A stretch of 64,000 bases of DNA from Pisaster brevispinus (GCA_023634235.1 JAMKCF010000008.1:11302176-11366175), one strand, 5' to 3'; numbered from the stretch's first letter, positions 13,501 through 26,332 are shown. Notes: generated by a model not told the origin, from the sequence alone. Translations and numbers: made by a program.

Positions 13501-16500
13501 ACTTGTAACCGTCATCTATGTGTTGGCTAACATTGCATACTTTGCTGTGTTGACACCAGAGGAGCTTGAGAATTCAAATGCTGTGGCTGTGGTAAGCTGT
13601 CTGACAATTTTTGGCAAATTTTCCTCTATCAAACTGAATATAATCTTGTGAAACTAGAGCATAAACTGCTGGACACTTTCTGTATCTTTATACCAAAGTT
13701 TAACCAGGAAATTATTTCAAGTAATGACTCAAAAATGTTCTCTTGTACATCTTTGCTGTGTTTTCTCAGCACAAATATGTTTAGATTTGATGGGAGTCAG
13801 CTGTTTTTCCTTGTCAAATCTTCATCAATCAAGAAAACAGTCAGAAGTCTTGTGAATCTTCTAAATGTGTTGTTTTTAGAAAAATGCACTTTCTTGAGGT
13901 CTATAGGTTAGGCTTTGGAAAACAAAAAGTCAATCAACAAATTTGGTGTAGATGTCGATATGGGAGGTACGTGATTGTCAAGAGAATCAACGTATTAACT
14001 TTTGACCTGAACAACAAGTGAGAGTACACGCAAGTGTGTATTTGACCTGCAGCTACTTCTCGGTTTTCATCACAATCTTGGGGAAAACCCATTATACTAA
14101 GGGGGTGGTATAGCAATTTTGTTTAGGCTGAGGCAGTATTGGAATCCACTTGATCGTGGGCAAAGAATCAATACAATTGATTTATCACCACCTTTATTGC
14201 TATCTCTGAAGCTGATGCATATCAATTATAGAGAGGACTTAATAAACAAATTATAAACAAAGTAAAGAGGGGCTTCATGGTCAAATGGGGTTTTGTGATG
14301 CACTAATTTTCGAATAGCTAAAATCCTCATGAAAGTGGGGGTAAACTTACAAGTCTCTAACCTCACATTAACATTGTTTAAAGTATCATTTGATTTTATA
14401 CTCTTTCAGAGCTCAAATTCAATGCCGTTTTTATTGAACATCATCATGATTCAGGAGTGAACAGAAAATTCTCTCAACAAAATGCACAGACCATATATTT
14501 GAAAAGTGACATCATGGAACATTTTGGGATTTTGACAAAAATTGCACTTGGAGAGTATCAAACACAGTGGCATTTTACACCATTTTAACGTAATTCTTTC
14601 CCATTTTCGTAAGGACTCTACTGAAAAATGAGTGGAACTTAGTTTGACCCTGTCGCCCCTCTCTAAGCTAACATTAAACAAACTAAAAGATAACCATGTA
14701 TTAGTATTATACTGTTACAAAATAAATAAACAAACAAACAGTATTGAATATTTATTTACACTGGACAGGTTTTGAGAACCTAAACAAGAAAGACATTAAT
14801 TAAAACCAAACCAAAGTAAAACTACCAATAATATATCAATGGCAGATAAGCTTGAAGTTGAACCAGTTGATGTGATATACTTCATTGTTCCCATTAGCAG
14901 TGCTGGTATAGTCTTTTTAAAGGGAACAATCAGTTTAAAAGGTCGTTTAGCCCCCACTCTCAGTCGTTTTTCTTTACTGGACATGTTGCAGACATTTGGA
15001 GAGAAGTTGTTTGGACCAATGGCATGGATAATGCCTGTATCTGTTGCCATGTCAACATTTGGTGGTGTTAACGGAGGTTGCCTGTCACTATCTAGGTAAG
15101 CACATCTTTATAATGGTATTTAAGAATAACATTTTATGAAATTCTATATACTGGTGTAATTGACTCAAGAACGAAGAATGGCGGTGAAGCCGAAGGGGCA
15201 TATAATGTTTGCCTTGTCCTTCCATGTGCATGTGTGTGGGGTTATACAGGATACGGGTTACGGGATACTTTACACAATGGAACAGTGCTACCCCACAAGG
15301 TGTACTTTGTTCAAGTGGTACCCCACAACATTTTCTTTGTTCCCCACAAAATAAAATATCGACATGGTTTTACATCACCAGTAATAGACCTTTGTCTTAT
15401 TTTGAAATAAAACAAAACCAATATTTTTGCGAGGTTGCTATAATTTGCAATGAAAGTACAAAAATAATGAAAGTGTACTGACCAATGTGAAAACTGTGAT
15501 GATGAGTTGTTTTCTTCAACTGTTGAAGTGTTATTTATTGTAGCCATTAATGGAGTACAGCATTAGACTCAAGCTAGCTCTGAAAAGAGCAATTGGTTGT
15601 TAAACTCAATATTGTCTCATCATTGAGTGAGCAACATAACTCTCATAGGAAGATTTGCTTTAATTGATATTTCGTTTAACTTAGACAATAATAAAAGAGA
15701 AGTAGAGTGGAAGCTCTCTGTCATTCCATGTCAAGTTATTTATTCCATATTTTGTTGTTGACAGGCTGTTTTTTGTGGGAGCCAGAGAAGGCCAGCTACC
15801 AGCAGTCATGTCCATGATTCAAGTGAAGCGCAAGACTCCATTACCATCACTCATTTTTACGGTATGAATAAATAGATATGACATTTTCTCAGTTTGTTCA
15901 CTTCTTGACTTTACTCTGGAACCATATTTTGAACATTCTTGAAAGGCATACCTGAGAAAACTATAGTGAAAGAGTTTGGCTGTGTGGAACATTGTGGCAG
16001 GTAGTGCACCATGTATGGGTTCTGGTTCATATCACAGCCTGATCCGTTACAACGTATTGTTTGTACTTTTACCGCTGTACTAAAAGCTTTGAATTTGTCG
16101 TCAACTGGTACATCTCATGTACTATGATGGGTAGTAATGGCGAGATACCTTTGATGAACAATTTGTGTACAAGAATTGGGGGTGATATTGCCATTTGCTG
16201 TTTGGTTTGTAGCAAGCATCATGTACACATAATAGTGAAGTGTTGATGATAATCCAACACTGAGGATGAGTTTGTGTTTTCTTGTCTACACAGTGTGTTC
16301 TATCAATCATGTACGTGTTTGTTGAGAAGATTGAGACCTTACTGAATTACTTTAGCTTCATGACATGGCTAGCCATAGGAGCAGCTGTAGCTGGTCAATT
16401 GTACTTGAGATGGGCTAAACCTGATCTACCAAGACCAATCAAGGTAAGTCTGATCCTTACATCTATTAAAGTAATTAACCAATGTCTCTTGTAAAATATC

Positions 16501-18439
16501 AAACATTACAATCTGATGATTTTTTATTTTATCAAAACTTTTACATTTTAAGTTGCACATTGTAATCAAAAGACGGATTCTGTTATGCTCCAAGAAGAAA
16601 TGCCCAAAGAGAATTGGTTAAAGTTAACTGTCATCCAAAAGATGTTAATTTTTGCATCAGGGATAAATAAAATAATTTGGTTTTACCCTTACACTGATGT
16701 GTTATGCACTGTATACTCGTTCTTTCCCGAGTTCTAAGAAAAAATATCCACGGGCAAATCACTCGGGTGGGATTCGTACCCACGACCTTTGCATTGCTAG
16801 AGCAGATGTCTTTTCTGTGGATTTTGTTCACAGAACTCGGGAAACTACTGAATATACAGTGCTTAACACACTGGTGTCAGGGTAAAACCAAATTATATTA
16901 TATACAAAAGAAATATAATAAAGGGGGGAAGAAAGTACATTCCTTTTTTCCCAAACATTCTGCATTAAAAATTTTGTACTGGTACTATTTTTTTCTGATT
17001 CTGGTGAAAATGCCTTGTTCTATTAATTTACTTCAAATATGTCAGAGCCATTATTCTTGCAGTTATCCTAGCATTGAATTAATTCTTGATTTTATTACAG
17101 AATTCTGAAGGGAAATACAGAATTGACTTGAAGACATTTGATACCTTGTCATTGGGCCAGTGCCTCAGACTATTTGTGCAAAAACTGTTTGTCAATTATT
17201 ATTAATACAGTTTTGATATTTTTGTTGACAGCTGAATATCATGCTCCCCATTATCTTTGTGGCTGCTTGTTTGTTCTTGGTTGTCATGGGAACCATTGCA
17301 GCCCCTATGGATACCCTAATTGGCATCTTGATTACCTTGACTGGATTTCCTGTTTATTTCGCCGGTGTCTGGTGGAAGAAGAAGCCTAAGTGTTTGGTTC
17401 AATTTAGTCGTAAGTTGTAAAGCTGTATTTTCTATCCTTCCCCATTTCTACCCCAACTTGGCTTTAATTAGGGTGGTAATTAACTTGATAGATTCACACT
17501 TTTTTTTTATATATATAAAAGTGAAGCATAACTATCTTTTTGCTGGACACACTTCCTGAAAAGAGAGACATTCTTCCTGTGTGAATCCATTTGTGGTCCT
17601 TGATAGAGTCAAAATGATCTTATCTTGATATTTAATTGATTGGAATTGATTGCTTAATTTACTCATTGTATGCTCAGGCAATGCCACTCAATAGTGTCCT
17701 TCGTGACAAAAGGTTACATCAATATGAAGCATCATTCTGACTTAACAGTAGAAATATTAGCCAAGGCAACCCTGGATCCTGACTTACGTGCTGATATATA
17801 ATCAGGTCTTGAATCTAGGCAAAAAATCCACAAGACCGCAGGGCTTGTAGCTAAAAATGTTTACTGGACTAGGATTCTTTTTACAAGACCAAAATTTAAA
17901 TAAGAAGTAAGAAAACAAATATCTACGCAGTTTAACATTTGAACTGTTTTAACTTGAACAAGCACTAAGAGGAGATTTATCTCACTTATGTTATGGACAA
18001 GTGAAGTATTCTTCAATACTCAACATAATTGAATTGAAAGATTTGATCAGACTGAAAGTCAACTTTTGAACAAAAACACAAGACTGCTGGACTTGTCTAG
18101 TCATGAGTTTACCTGCCTGATGCTAAAAACACTGGCCTTGGGCCTGGGGTCTAGTGTCAATTTCGAGCCCTGAAAATGCATCAAAGCCCTAGTCTCCAAT
18201 CAATGAGTACAAAAACTAAGCCTGCCAACTAAACACTAAACACAAACAGATATTTCACATAGGTGTTTATCAGGTCTCCACTCCTGTGTCTTCGAAAACA
18301 TCTCATGGCATTAAGTGGTTAGACAATTCTGAAAAGTAACATTTTATAAAAACCCTTGTGTGCATTTTTTTCCCCAGATACAATCACTGTTTTCATGCAG
18401 AAGGTGTTTGTCATAGTCCCACAGGAGAAGGAAGAATAA
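4528..18439 (+). CDS. SLC7A5/SLC7A8-like: SLC7 light-chain amino-acid transporter, LAT1/LAT2-like (10 exons, 518 aa)
   Basis: Spliced coding exons are 4528-5101, 7023-7148, 8092-8188, 11503-11547, 13468-13591, 14992-15095, 15765-15861, 16294-16443, 17232-17409 and 18378-18439. They total 1557 nt with compatible phases and AG/GT at every junction. The start is the first ATG of the conserved frame, with A at -3 and G at +4. Visible features are a cytosolic tail of about 60 residues, the APC-family GSGIF loop at 75-79, AELGTT at 114-119, Cys176 in the loop that in this family bridges to the heavy chain SLC3A2, the [12 protein letters not shown] signature starting near 273, [11 protein letters not shown] near 356-366, and a VPQEKEE end. 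The family exchanges large neutral amino acids across the plasma membrane as a heterodimer. The [15 protein letters not shown] and QK...VPQE stretches favour LAT1/2 over y+LAT or b0,+AT. The paralogue is not settled. Odd point: Gly-Gly of the TM6 loop reads Ala-Ala (264-265). Confidence 0.93.
8326..10623. mobile_element. 2.3-kb TG...CA element in transporter intron 3, probable solo LTR
   Basis: The element starts TGTGGCGGAAAT and ends ATTTTCGTCACA, so the ends are short imperfect inverted repeats of the TG...CA kind. GTAC lies directly on both sides (8322-8325 and 10624-10627), which fits a 4-bp target duplication. I see no ORF, gag or pol motif inside. A very long solo LTR or a non-autonomous LTR derivative fits best; orientation is not certain. 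The inside contains a 154-bp tandem repeat and a run of GGCTCC/GCTCCTC-rich degenerate repeats (about 9366-9600). Confidence 0.6.
8771..9212. repeat. 154-bp tandem repeat inside the LTR-like element
   Basis: The word CACTTATTTAAACCAATAAT occurs at 8841, 8995 and 9149, a constant spacing of 154 bp. The units between are nearly identical, and each carries two sub-copies of a TCCTGCGCTTTGCAGC-containing block. A degenerate further copy precedes them. Confidence 0.8.
11621..12383. mobile_element. MITE-like DNA transposon with TA flanks (transporter intron 4)
   Basis: The left end reads TACCGTAATTTTCG and the right end CGAAAATTACGGTA, with further inverted words around ATAAACCGC next to them. The terminal TA on each side would be the target duplication. 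Internal copies of GCGGTTTATACGC appear several times in both halves. There is no transposase ORF, so the element is non-autonomous. I do not assign the superfamily. Confidence 0.75.
12823..13066. repeat. C-rich minisatellite (CCCCGATCACCA-type)
   Basis: Roughly twenty degenerate copies of a 12-bp unit such as CACCCCCGATCA or CAGCCCCGGTCA lie head to tail within intron 4 of the transporter. Because the unit length is a multiple of three, all frames stay open and give artificial Pro/His/Ser-rich ORFs. I do not regard these as genes. Confidence 0.85.
16664..16898. mobile_element. Foldback element with a tRNA-like B box (transporter intron 8)
   Basis: Arms of about 58 bp face each other: TTTGGTTTTACCCTTACAC at the left and its near complement GTGTCAGGGTAAAACCAAA at the right. 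TTCCCGAGTTCT lies at the inner end of both arms. The centre, read on the minus strand, contains GGTCGTGGGTACGAATCCC, which resembles a tRNA T-arm/B box. It is probably a chimera of a tRNA-derived sequence and an inverted-repeat transposon. Confidence 0.65.
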
Positions 18440-18457
18440 CAGCAGCTGTATGTCTAA

Positions 18458-18671
18458 GGGCCAGGTCACACGAAGCAATTTATAGGCAATCAGTTCCAGG
18501 CAATCTCCATGAAGAAAAGACATTCACAATTCAATGTTCATATATTTTTCTTAGGGATCATAAGACATTGTTTGAAAAATTACTCCTGTGCTACCAAAGT
18601 GGTCCTGTACCACGCACTACAGTTGGTTGCCTCCAAGTTGCCTGTAAAAGTTGCCTCGTGTGACAAGGCCC
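18458..18671. mobile_element. 214-bp MITE in the transporter 3' UTR, TAA target duplication
   Basis: GGGCCAGGTCACACGAAGCAA at the left faces TTGCCTCGTGTGACAAGGCCC at the right as imperfect 21-bp terminal inverted repeats. TAA flanks both ends (18455-18457 and 18672-18674). A 3-bp TAA duplication is usual for PIF/Harbinger MITEs. The element begins 18 bp after the stop codon, so it should be part of the mature transporter mRNA unless an alternative final exon is used. Confidence 0.75.
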
Positions 18672-18922
18672 TAAGGCTGTTGCTAATTTACCTGATGATC
18701 AAGCCGCAGCCGCTGAACTCAGACATAGCCGTTGATTCCATCAGACTGATCACCAGAGGCCTGGAGACACATCCAGACAGGCTTTTAAAATCTGAGGGAC
18801 ACCAGTGATCTCTTCCCTTTGTTTTAAGGGTTTTTCTGACTGTAAATTGCTATATGAAAGAAAATCCTTTCATTATTTTTGTTATCTTGTTTCTCCAAAC
18901 TCATTACAAAGCAGTACAATGC

Positions 18923-18928
18923 AATAAA
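18923..18928 (+). terminator. Candidate polyadenylation signal of the transporter
   Basis: AATAAA lies about 480 bp after the stop codon at 18439 and is the first full consensus signal after it. A second AATAAA at 24491-24496 could serve a much longer 3' UTR. Only transcript data can choose between them. Confidence 0.4.
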
Positions 18929-20578
18929 AGCAGTTTTTAAACAATGCAAAGGCTAAGCGTGGGCAGTTTGGGATAAAATGTTTAGTTGGAAAAAGATTCT
19001 GAGTCAGATTACCAACATTGTTTTAAAAAAAGTCAATCCACATTTCTGATTATAGTAGATTGGAAGGTTTTTACAAGACATAAAACCACCGCCAATTCTC
19101 ATCTCAAGGCGGAACTGGCCTGTGCGAAACAAATTATTATTTTTTCAACATGAAAAACTGGTCTGCCATTAAAGCGCCAAGCTTTAACAGTAAGTACAGA
19201 CATGCAACTTGTCAGCTGGTCAGCTCATTTCCACTTTCTTTCTAATTCTAGTGCCATAGAAAACTGAAACAATGTACAAAGTTTTATGTAAGGTATTTTT
19301 GTTGCTGTAATAGTAAAGCTACAATCCCGGCCGAAATGCTTGGGCTAGGTGACACTAAACATACCTTCCCTTTTCCCCCACTCCCCCGCTCAATGTTGTT
19401 AGGAGCGCAGACCGCGCAATTGGAGCCAACATTGAACGGGGGGCCCAACGAGATATGGTCGGGATTGTAGCCATCTGTAAGTATTGAATCCTTACTTCAT
19501 GGATCAGCTTACAATTCAGCTGATCATATCAAGTTGGTGGTATTTAGCAGGTCCTGGCCACTGTATTTAATTTTAATATCAACTGTTATCTTTTTGAATT
19601 GTTTGTCGGCAGACATTTTCAATTGTCTTTGCCTCATAAAGTGGTAAAAATGAGTGAATTTGTGAACTTTTTGTCTTAAAATTATGCATTCATCATTCAG
19701 ATAAACAACCAAAATGCATAAAATAATTAAAACAATGAGAGTTGTATAGTTTCTGATATACGCCATCTTTGTGGGCAACTTGGGTTTTGGCTTTGAGGTG
19801 TACCAATTGTTTAATTTTTTCTACACAGCCAAATGGTTCACTGAACAATACTCCAACGTGCTGCACGCTGTATTTATGCATAACAATGTATAGTTGTGCG
19901 TTCAAAAATGGTTTATCATTGCAGTGCCTGTAAAGATGGCGGACTTTACTACATTGCACAGCTGCAAACATTCATATAACAGTGCGTTTTGAACGCTGTT
20001 AACATGCTCATGTTTTTCTCAGGATGCTGGCTGGATGATAAAAGCGTCATCACAACTGATTAAAAACAATTACATACAAACATTTGCATTTGGAAAATGC
20101 CATCTCAAATAATGAGAATGTATAGTGTAAATAATCCTGTTGCTTCCATTGTAGCAACTAAAGCTCAATGTGTTAATGGTACACATTTAAATACCTTGGC
20201 AAAAGTTCATCAAATTGTAAATAAAATTATGTTGCTGACTGACGTTAAGTTTTATTCACTTATACTAGTGTATAGATATATATCCATAACATGTAATATA
20301 CAGGTCACATATTTTTGTCTGTTGGCAAAATCCAAATGGTAAGAAAACAACGGGATATAGAGCTCTAGTTTTTTCTAAAAATTCCACTAATACTCAGGGA
20401 TTTTGCAAATGAACCCAAAATTAAAATAAAAGAAATTAAATAAATGAAAAGATCAAATTTGCTTCCCAGTTGTAATAAAATAATCAATTAATTAATTCAT
20501 ACATTTCAATTAACTAACATTAAATTTTGTTATGAACAAACCAGTAAGAGATTACAGCTGCCATAGCATTTGCACAAA
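18929..20578. other. 3' flank of the transporter with a small MITE
   Basis: There is no exon I can support. At 19317-19472 a 156-bp MITE-like unit has inverted ends, GCTACAATCCCGGCC against GGTCGGGATTGTAGCC, with a second inner inverted pair built on CTCAATGTTG. The rest is AT-rich unique-looking sequence. Confidence 0.5.
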
Positions 20579-21104
20579 GGTTATCTGATAAAGTAAGGAG
20601 TCTTTCATGTCTCCTGAACATTAATGCCAATCAGAGGGTTATCTGATAAAGTAAGGAGTCTTTCATGTCTCCTGAACATTAATGCCAATCAGAGGGTTAT
20701 CTGATAAAGTAAGGAGTCTTTCATGTCTCCTGAACATTAATGCCAATCAGAGGGTTATCTGATAAAGTAAGGAGTCTTTCATGTCTCCTGAACATTAATG
20801 CCAATCAGAGGGTTATCTGATAAAGTAAGGAGTCTTTCATGTCTCCTGAACATTAATGCCAATCAGAGGGTTATCTGATAAAGTAAGGAGTCTTTCATGT
20901 CTCCTGAACATTAATGCCAATCAGAGGGTTATCTGATAAAGTAAGGAGTCTTTCATGTCTCCTGAACATTAATGCCAATCAGAGGGTTATCTGATAAAGT
21001 AAGGAGTCTTTCATGTCTCCTGAACATTAATGCCAATCAGAGGGTTATCTGATAAAGTAAGGAGTCTTTCATGTCTCCTGAACATTAATGCCAATCAGAG
21101 GGTT
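20579..21104. repeat. 58-bp minisatellite, nine identical copies
   Basis: TTATCTGATAAAGTAAGG starts at 20581, 20639, 20697 and every 58 bp on to 21045, with no base change that I can see between copies. Each unit contains a small hairpin, AGGAG...CTCCT. The array has no Cas-like neighbours and no spacers, so it is a recently expanded tandem repeat and not a CRISPR. Confidence 0.95.
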
Positions 21105-21589
21105 CAAATGTTGCTCCATATATTCAGCAATAAAGCAATGTACAGACAGTTGCTATGGTTATGTCCAAGACTTTATTTCAAAAAGTTGAATGGTTTTTCT
21201 TACATAGATTTTGTACATTTCAATTGTCAAATCTATTTCTTGTTCTCAGAAGTTCTAAGGCATCAGAGAACCAGCCAACTGAGTATACCAGCCTAGGAGC
21301 TCGATTTTGTTCTTTTAACCTAATTTTTAAAAAGACAAAAAGTCTTGTTTTCTACACTCTGCAAGTAGCAAACTATCTGAAATATAAAACATGTTTGTTG
21401 CTTGCATCTATCCTTACAGATTATATGACTTTTCTTTCACAAGATGATTGTTTTGTTAAATTTCTGTGTTGTGATCTTCAAATCAAAAAGACAATGTCAC
21501 GTTTTAGATCTGTATTTTAAAGTTTTCTCTAGGTCACAAATGATCCAAACCTTACTCTGCACATCCATCCTGAAGTTGCCATCCAATCC

Positions 21590-22035
21590 AAGTGTGGTCA
21601 TGTCAACCCAAGGTGACTCTTGTCATCTCAAGGCCAACCCGAGTGTATTCAAGTCAACCCGAGTTTACTCAAGTCACCCGAGTTTACTTAAGTCAACTCA
21701 AGTTTACCCAAGTCAAGTTTGCTCAAGTCAATCTAAGTTTACTCAAGTTAACTCTAAGTTTACTCAAGTCAACCAAAGGTGACTCAAGTCATCTCAAGGC
21801 CAACCCGAGTGTATTCAAGTCAACCTGAGTTTACTGAAGTAAACTCAGTTTACTCAAGTCAACCCAAGTTTACTTAAGTCACCCGAGTTTACTCAAGTCA
21901 CCCGAGTTTACTTAAGTCAACTCAAGTTTACCCAAGTCAACTTGAAGTTTACTCAAGTCAATCTGAGTTTACTCAAGTCATGTCAAAGTTTACTCAAGTT
22001 AACTCTAAGTTTACTCAAGTCAACTCAAGTCATAG
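21590..22035. repeat. Degenerate short tandem tract (AGTTTACTCAAGTCAAC-type)
   Basis: Many diverged copies of a 15-18 bp unit built on GTTTACTCAAGTCAACCCGA follow each other. A larger block, from GGTGACTC to GTATTCAAGTCAA, is itself duplicated near 21610 and 21778. No gene is supported here. Confidence 0.8.
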
Positions 22036-25000
22036 GAATCAGTTCTGAAAGAGTCTGACCAATTATTTTATTCCAGGGTAGATGTATACTTTTAGCATGA
22101 AGGTATACCTTGACTTAAAATACAGTTTTTCTCTAATGTGGGCAGAACCTGACTTGTGGACAAGAATCTAGACTTGCCTGTTTATTTTGCCACAAACTTA
22201 ATGGTTTTTGATTGTAGTCAATTTATTTAGGTCATTTTGGGGGGATTGAGAAGGATCAATGCTGGATGTGGTCCAGAGGAAGAAGCTGGTAGGAATAATC
22301 ACCAACAAGACATTGTAATTCAGTTATATTCATGGGGTTGTTTGAAACTTGACTTGACTTGCATGTACATGTACATTTATTATTGTCCAAGTTATTTCAA
22401 TTGCATTAGCTGTAAAGTGCTGCATTTCTTATTCCTTTACAATGTTTGGCACTAATATTGAAACATATATACATGTAGTCACAAACATTTAACAGAAGTG
22501 TGCCTCCCTTTATTTTGGTTTCATTATTGTGTCTGTTTTATTACTTTTTTTCTGTTATTTTTATTTGATATAGATATACATGTATATACATGTATGTATA
22601 TATATTATATGTATTTGTTTTTGTTGAGGTAAATGCCTTGAATGAACATGAAGTTTGAAATGGTTGGGAATTTACTTTCTGAAGTTAATCACCTTGATAT
22701 GTTCATTTAGTGAAAATAAGTGGAAAGTCCATTTAGAAACAATACATCATGTTTGTTAAAAATACTATCCATGTAAAGTTATCAGTGTCAGAATTGGATG
22801 GAAATAGTCCATTATACATAGTGCATGAAATTAAATGCTGCCAAAATGCATGATCCATAGAGTTGGAGACAGCAATTATGGGTACAGTGTGATACTATTC
22901 TGAAGAGTTAAAAGGAAAATCATATTCAAGTAGAAGCAGATCCAGCAACTAATGAACACAATCAATATTACAGGTTGACATTGTTGCATTCCCAATGTAT
23001 GTGCCTTTTTGTAACAATTAAGCAACATCTTGTGTCTTTCTTGCAACTTCTCAGTCCACTCCTTGGTTACCTGAAGTTTATTACTTATACATATATTTCA
23101 AAAGGTTTGTTTATAAGGTAATATACTTGTATTCAATCTGTAGGATAGGAACCAGTTTATCATGTCTTTACAGAAAAGGCTAATATTTTGCATGAGCACA
23201 TTTTGGTTTAGACAAAGGTTATGAGCTTTCAGGTATTTGTAATGTAAAGGGCATTCAGTGTTAAGAGCTAATGCTACCATTATTTGACACCTTTATAAAA
23301 CATTCTGATCAAAGCATGTAAACTTTCTTTAAAAAGAAATGGAAAGGCCATGATGCCACTGGGAGCAGGGTGTGCTGTTTTAGAGGTTAAAATGGTCACT
23401 GGCTCATTCTCAGTGCCACTTTTCATTTCCATTGTTTCATCATTATTTACCTATAGGGTTACCAGTGACTCGAAAAATTGTACTTTTCTTTCCTTAGAAA
23501 AGCTTGATAAAATATTATATCAGGGTAGAATGCTGTCTTAAGTAGGTTGTGTACATAACTGATGTGTTACATCACCATTGTGATGATGAATAGACCCAAC
23601 ACAGCACAGAGTAATACTAGCTTCCAAGTAACATGTAACATTGTGTACAAAGGTATCAATCCCCCTCATTCACACTGTGTTTATATTGTGTAATGATTTG
23701 CAGTTGCAGTTATTTTTTGTGAATTGCACGCTAAACACCACTCTGAAATCATTTGCGTCACATGTTGTGGGGATAGTTTTTTTCCTTTTCCATTGACATT
23801 CCGATACACTTTGTAAACAGTACTGAATGCAGATATGGTTATCTGACTGACACACATTATTTGTTAATCAATTATTTAGCTTTGTGAGAGATTACATTGT
23901 TTGCACAAAAGGTATTTATGTGTGGTAAGCAGTCCTGTAGCTACATACCCTGTCACCCAATTGAGGAGCACTGAAATGGTCCCGGCCTTGATTTGCAAGT
24001 TATCCTATTATTAAATATCATTTTTTCAAGAGACTTGTAGCTCATCTATGGGGTGGGGCAGGTGTGTTCTAGTATGTATTCTCAACAGACTGAATAGCAA
24101 ATTCAAACTGTGAACCTTGTTAAAGTGTGCTATTTTGTTTCCTTCACACATTACAACAATGTGCTAGACAGCCCAAGGTTCCCATAAATAACAAACTTGA
24201 TTGTATAAAATACTATGCAATTTGCCTTGTTAATCAAATGAAATATATTTTCAAATTACATGGTGCATGTACATGTATTTGGTATTCCATGTACCCTATG
24301 CTGGGTGGAAGGCCAGTACAACAGTGTGGCCTTGAGTAAACAACAGTAAAACTCTTGTACAAAGTTTGTCTTCTATTAACAATTCTTATTAAATATTTTG
24401 TCTCTTTAATGTTGGGAAAATACTGTCATCTGAATGCCACTTTATGATCAGAGAGGGTTTGCTTGTACAAATGTATTTTGATTGATTCTGAATAAAAGTT
24501 TTTTGTTTCATTCTCATAAATAATTTGTTTTGTGCCGAGAACTATAATTGAATTGTTGTGTACATTATCACCATATCATGAATAACATGTACTCTTAATC
24601 ATAATATGTTATCCATTCATTATTTTTTTGAAACGTTTATTGGATTACCAGGTAAAGGAATACACAGAAATACAATTGACAATTGAGGGCTCGTTATTAA
24701 GGGAAAGCTCCATTAAAGAAAGAGTCTCAAATGAAACATCATTTTGGTCTGATAGCTCACACCTGTTATCTCCATGTAACTCCTTTTCCAAACAGTGGAC
24801 ATAATTGGATCTTGCACTAACCAGTAGGGCTACTAACTGCCCCAGGCAGATTAACTGCTCATCCATTAAGTTTAATGACCCAAGTAATGGTATAAATTAA
24901 TGAAAACCCAATTAGGGTCTATACACAATAACTGGTACCAAGCCAACATTTCAAGCTAATTGTCTCATAATCCATTTATTCCAATTACAAAGCTCAGTTT

Positions 25001-26332
25001 CTTAATCCAAATGGCAACACGGAATTATGAACTCTAACCCAGTTACTGCACGCACACACACACTCACTGAGAGTCGCATCATAAAGGGACCTGTCATTGT
25101 TATGCGACGGCCAACGCGTGCACTAACTGGATTACAGTTCATAAATCCATGTACAGCCACGGCCTGCTATGATCATGATGACAATCCTCATATAAATTAC
25201 CAGTTTAAATGTTATAGAAATTTCCTTTACTTTAAGGTGCCAATACATGTACTTGTAACATTGGACAGGGCACGGTATACAGACAGTAATGGCAGACATA
25301 ACATTGTACTTTGTACCTTCTTAAATCAACAGGACAACATCACAATGCCATCCTTCGTTACAAAACCTAAATATTTTTTAATACATTATTTATCCCACTC
25401 GCTTGAGTTGAATACAAAACATAGCATCCCATCCCATATGCAAGGATGATGAAGGTATAGCATATGGGATGCAACCACGTTATAAGTTGTTCATATTTCT
25501 CTACCCAGCAAACTTGCAAACAAAGAAGAATTACACAAAACAGTACTGTTTTAATGTTCTATTTTCTTCAGGTTCAACTTCATTCATGTGTTTTTAAATG
25601 TTACTGATGGTTTGCACAAATATTAACATTTTTAAAAACATACATTTTGAGGCAATTGTTTGTGCTGTGATATCTTATGGTTTGTTTTGTTTGCCTGAAA
25701 ATAAATGGATAAAATAATAAGCTTTTGGAAATATTCCAGACATGAACAAGGAACTACATTAAATTAAAACCTCAACAGTAATACATACCAATCCATTGGC
25801 CATTAGTCTAAAATTGGTTTGATATCAGTAATGTTCTATAATGTCGAAGAAAAAAGTAATCAAAATACTAGTCAAGAGATGTTGCCAAGTACAAAATAAT
25901 CATGCATGTCAGTAGACAGAATAATAAGTTTAAAATCCTCATCAGCTCAACTAAAGTCCATGACGCCCTTGATGAGATAATCATCAACAAGATTGCACAA
26001 CCATCTACATTTCTGTAGGTCTGTCATTGTTTAAGAGGCACAATGTAAGGTGTATCTGTTATATGGGATTCGGCAAGGAAAGTCTATCATATTACACTAT
26101 CTGGATGCCTTTAAACATCCGTTTTTAAATGGCCCAGTCAGGATTCAGATCTGTAAGAATGTATACAGTTATCCAGCCTCAAACAAAACCTTTCATAGTG
26201 AAGACTTGATATGCCCAAACAACCAGATCACTGTATGATGCCAACTCAAGCTGAATTCAGTCTAGCTTAGTTAAGCCGAGTTTGTAATGCCAATTTCTAT
26301 GTAAAATCCTTGATTGATTACATCATCTGAGA
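22036..26332. other. Intergenic/3' UTR stretch between convergent genes
   Basis: The stretch lies between the transporter (+) and EMC8/9 (-). I find no exon with family resemblance. It holds AT/ACATGTAT microsatellites near 22570. It also has an AATAAA on the plus strand at 24491-24496 and a TTTATT (AATAAA on the minus strand) at 24636-24641. These two face each other within about 150 bp and could be the distal ends of the two convergent transcripts. Confidence 0.4.

Noticed and set aside
20579..21104. Possible CRISPR-like array
   Set aside because: The units are contiguous and identical with no variable spacers, and the context is a eukaryotic genome, so it is a minisatellite.
25027..25449. 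140-codon open frame
   Set aside because: No family resemblance and no splice context; it lies in the presumed intergenic or 3' UTR region.
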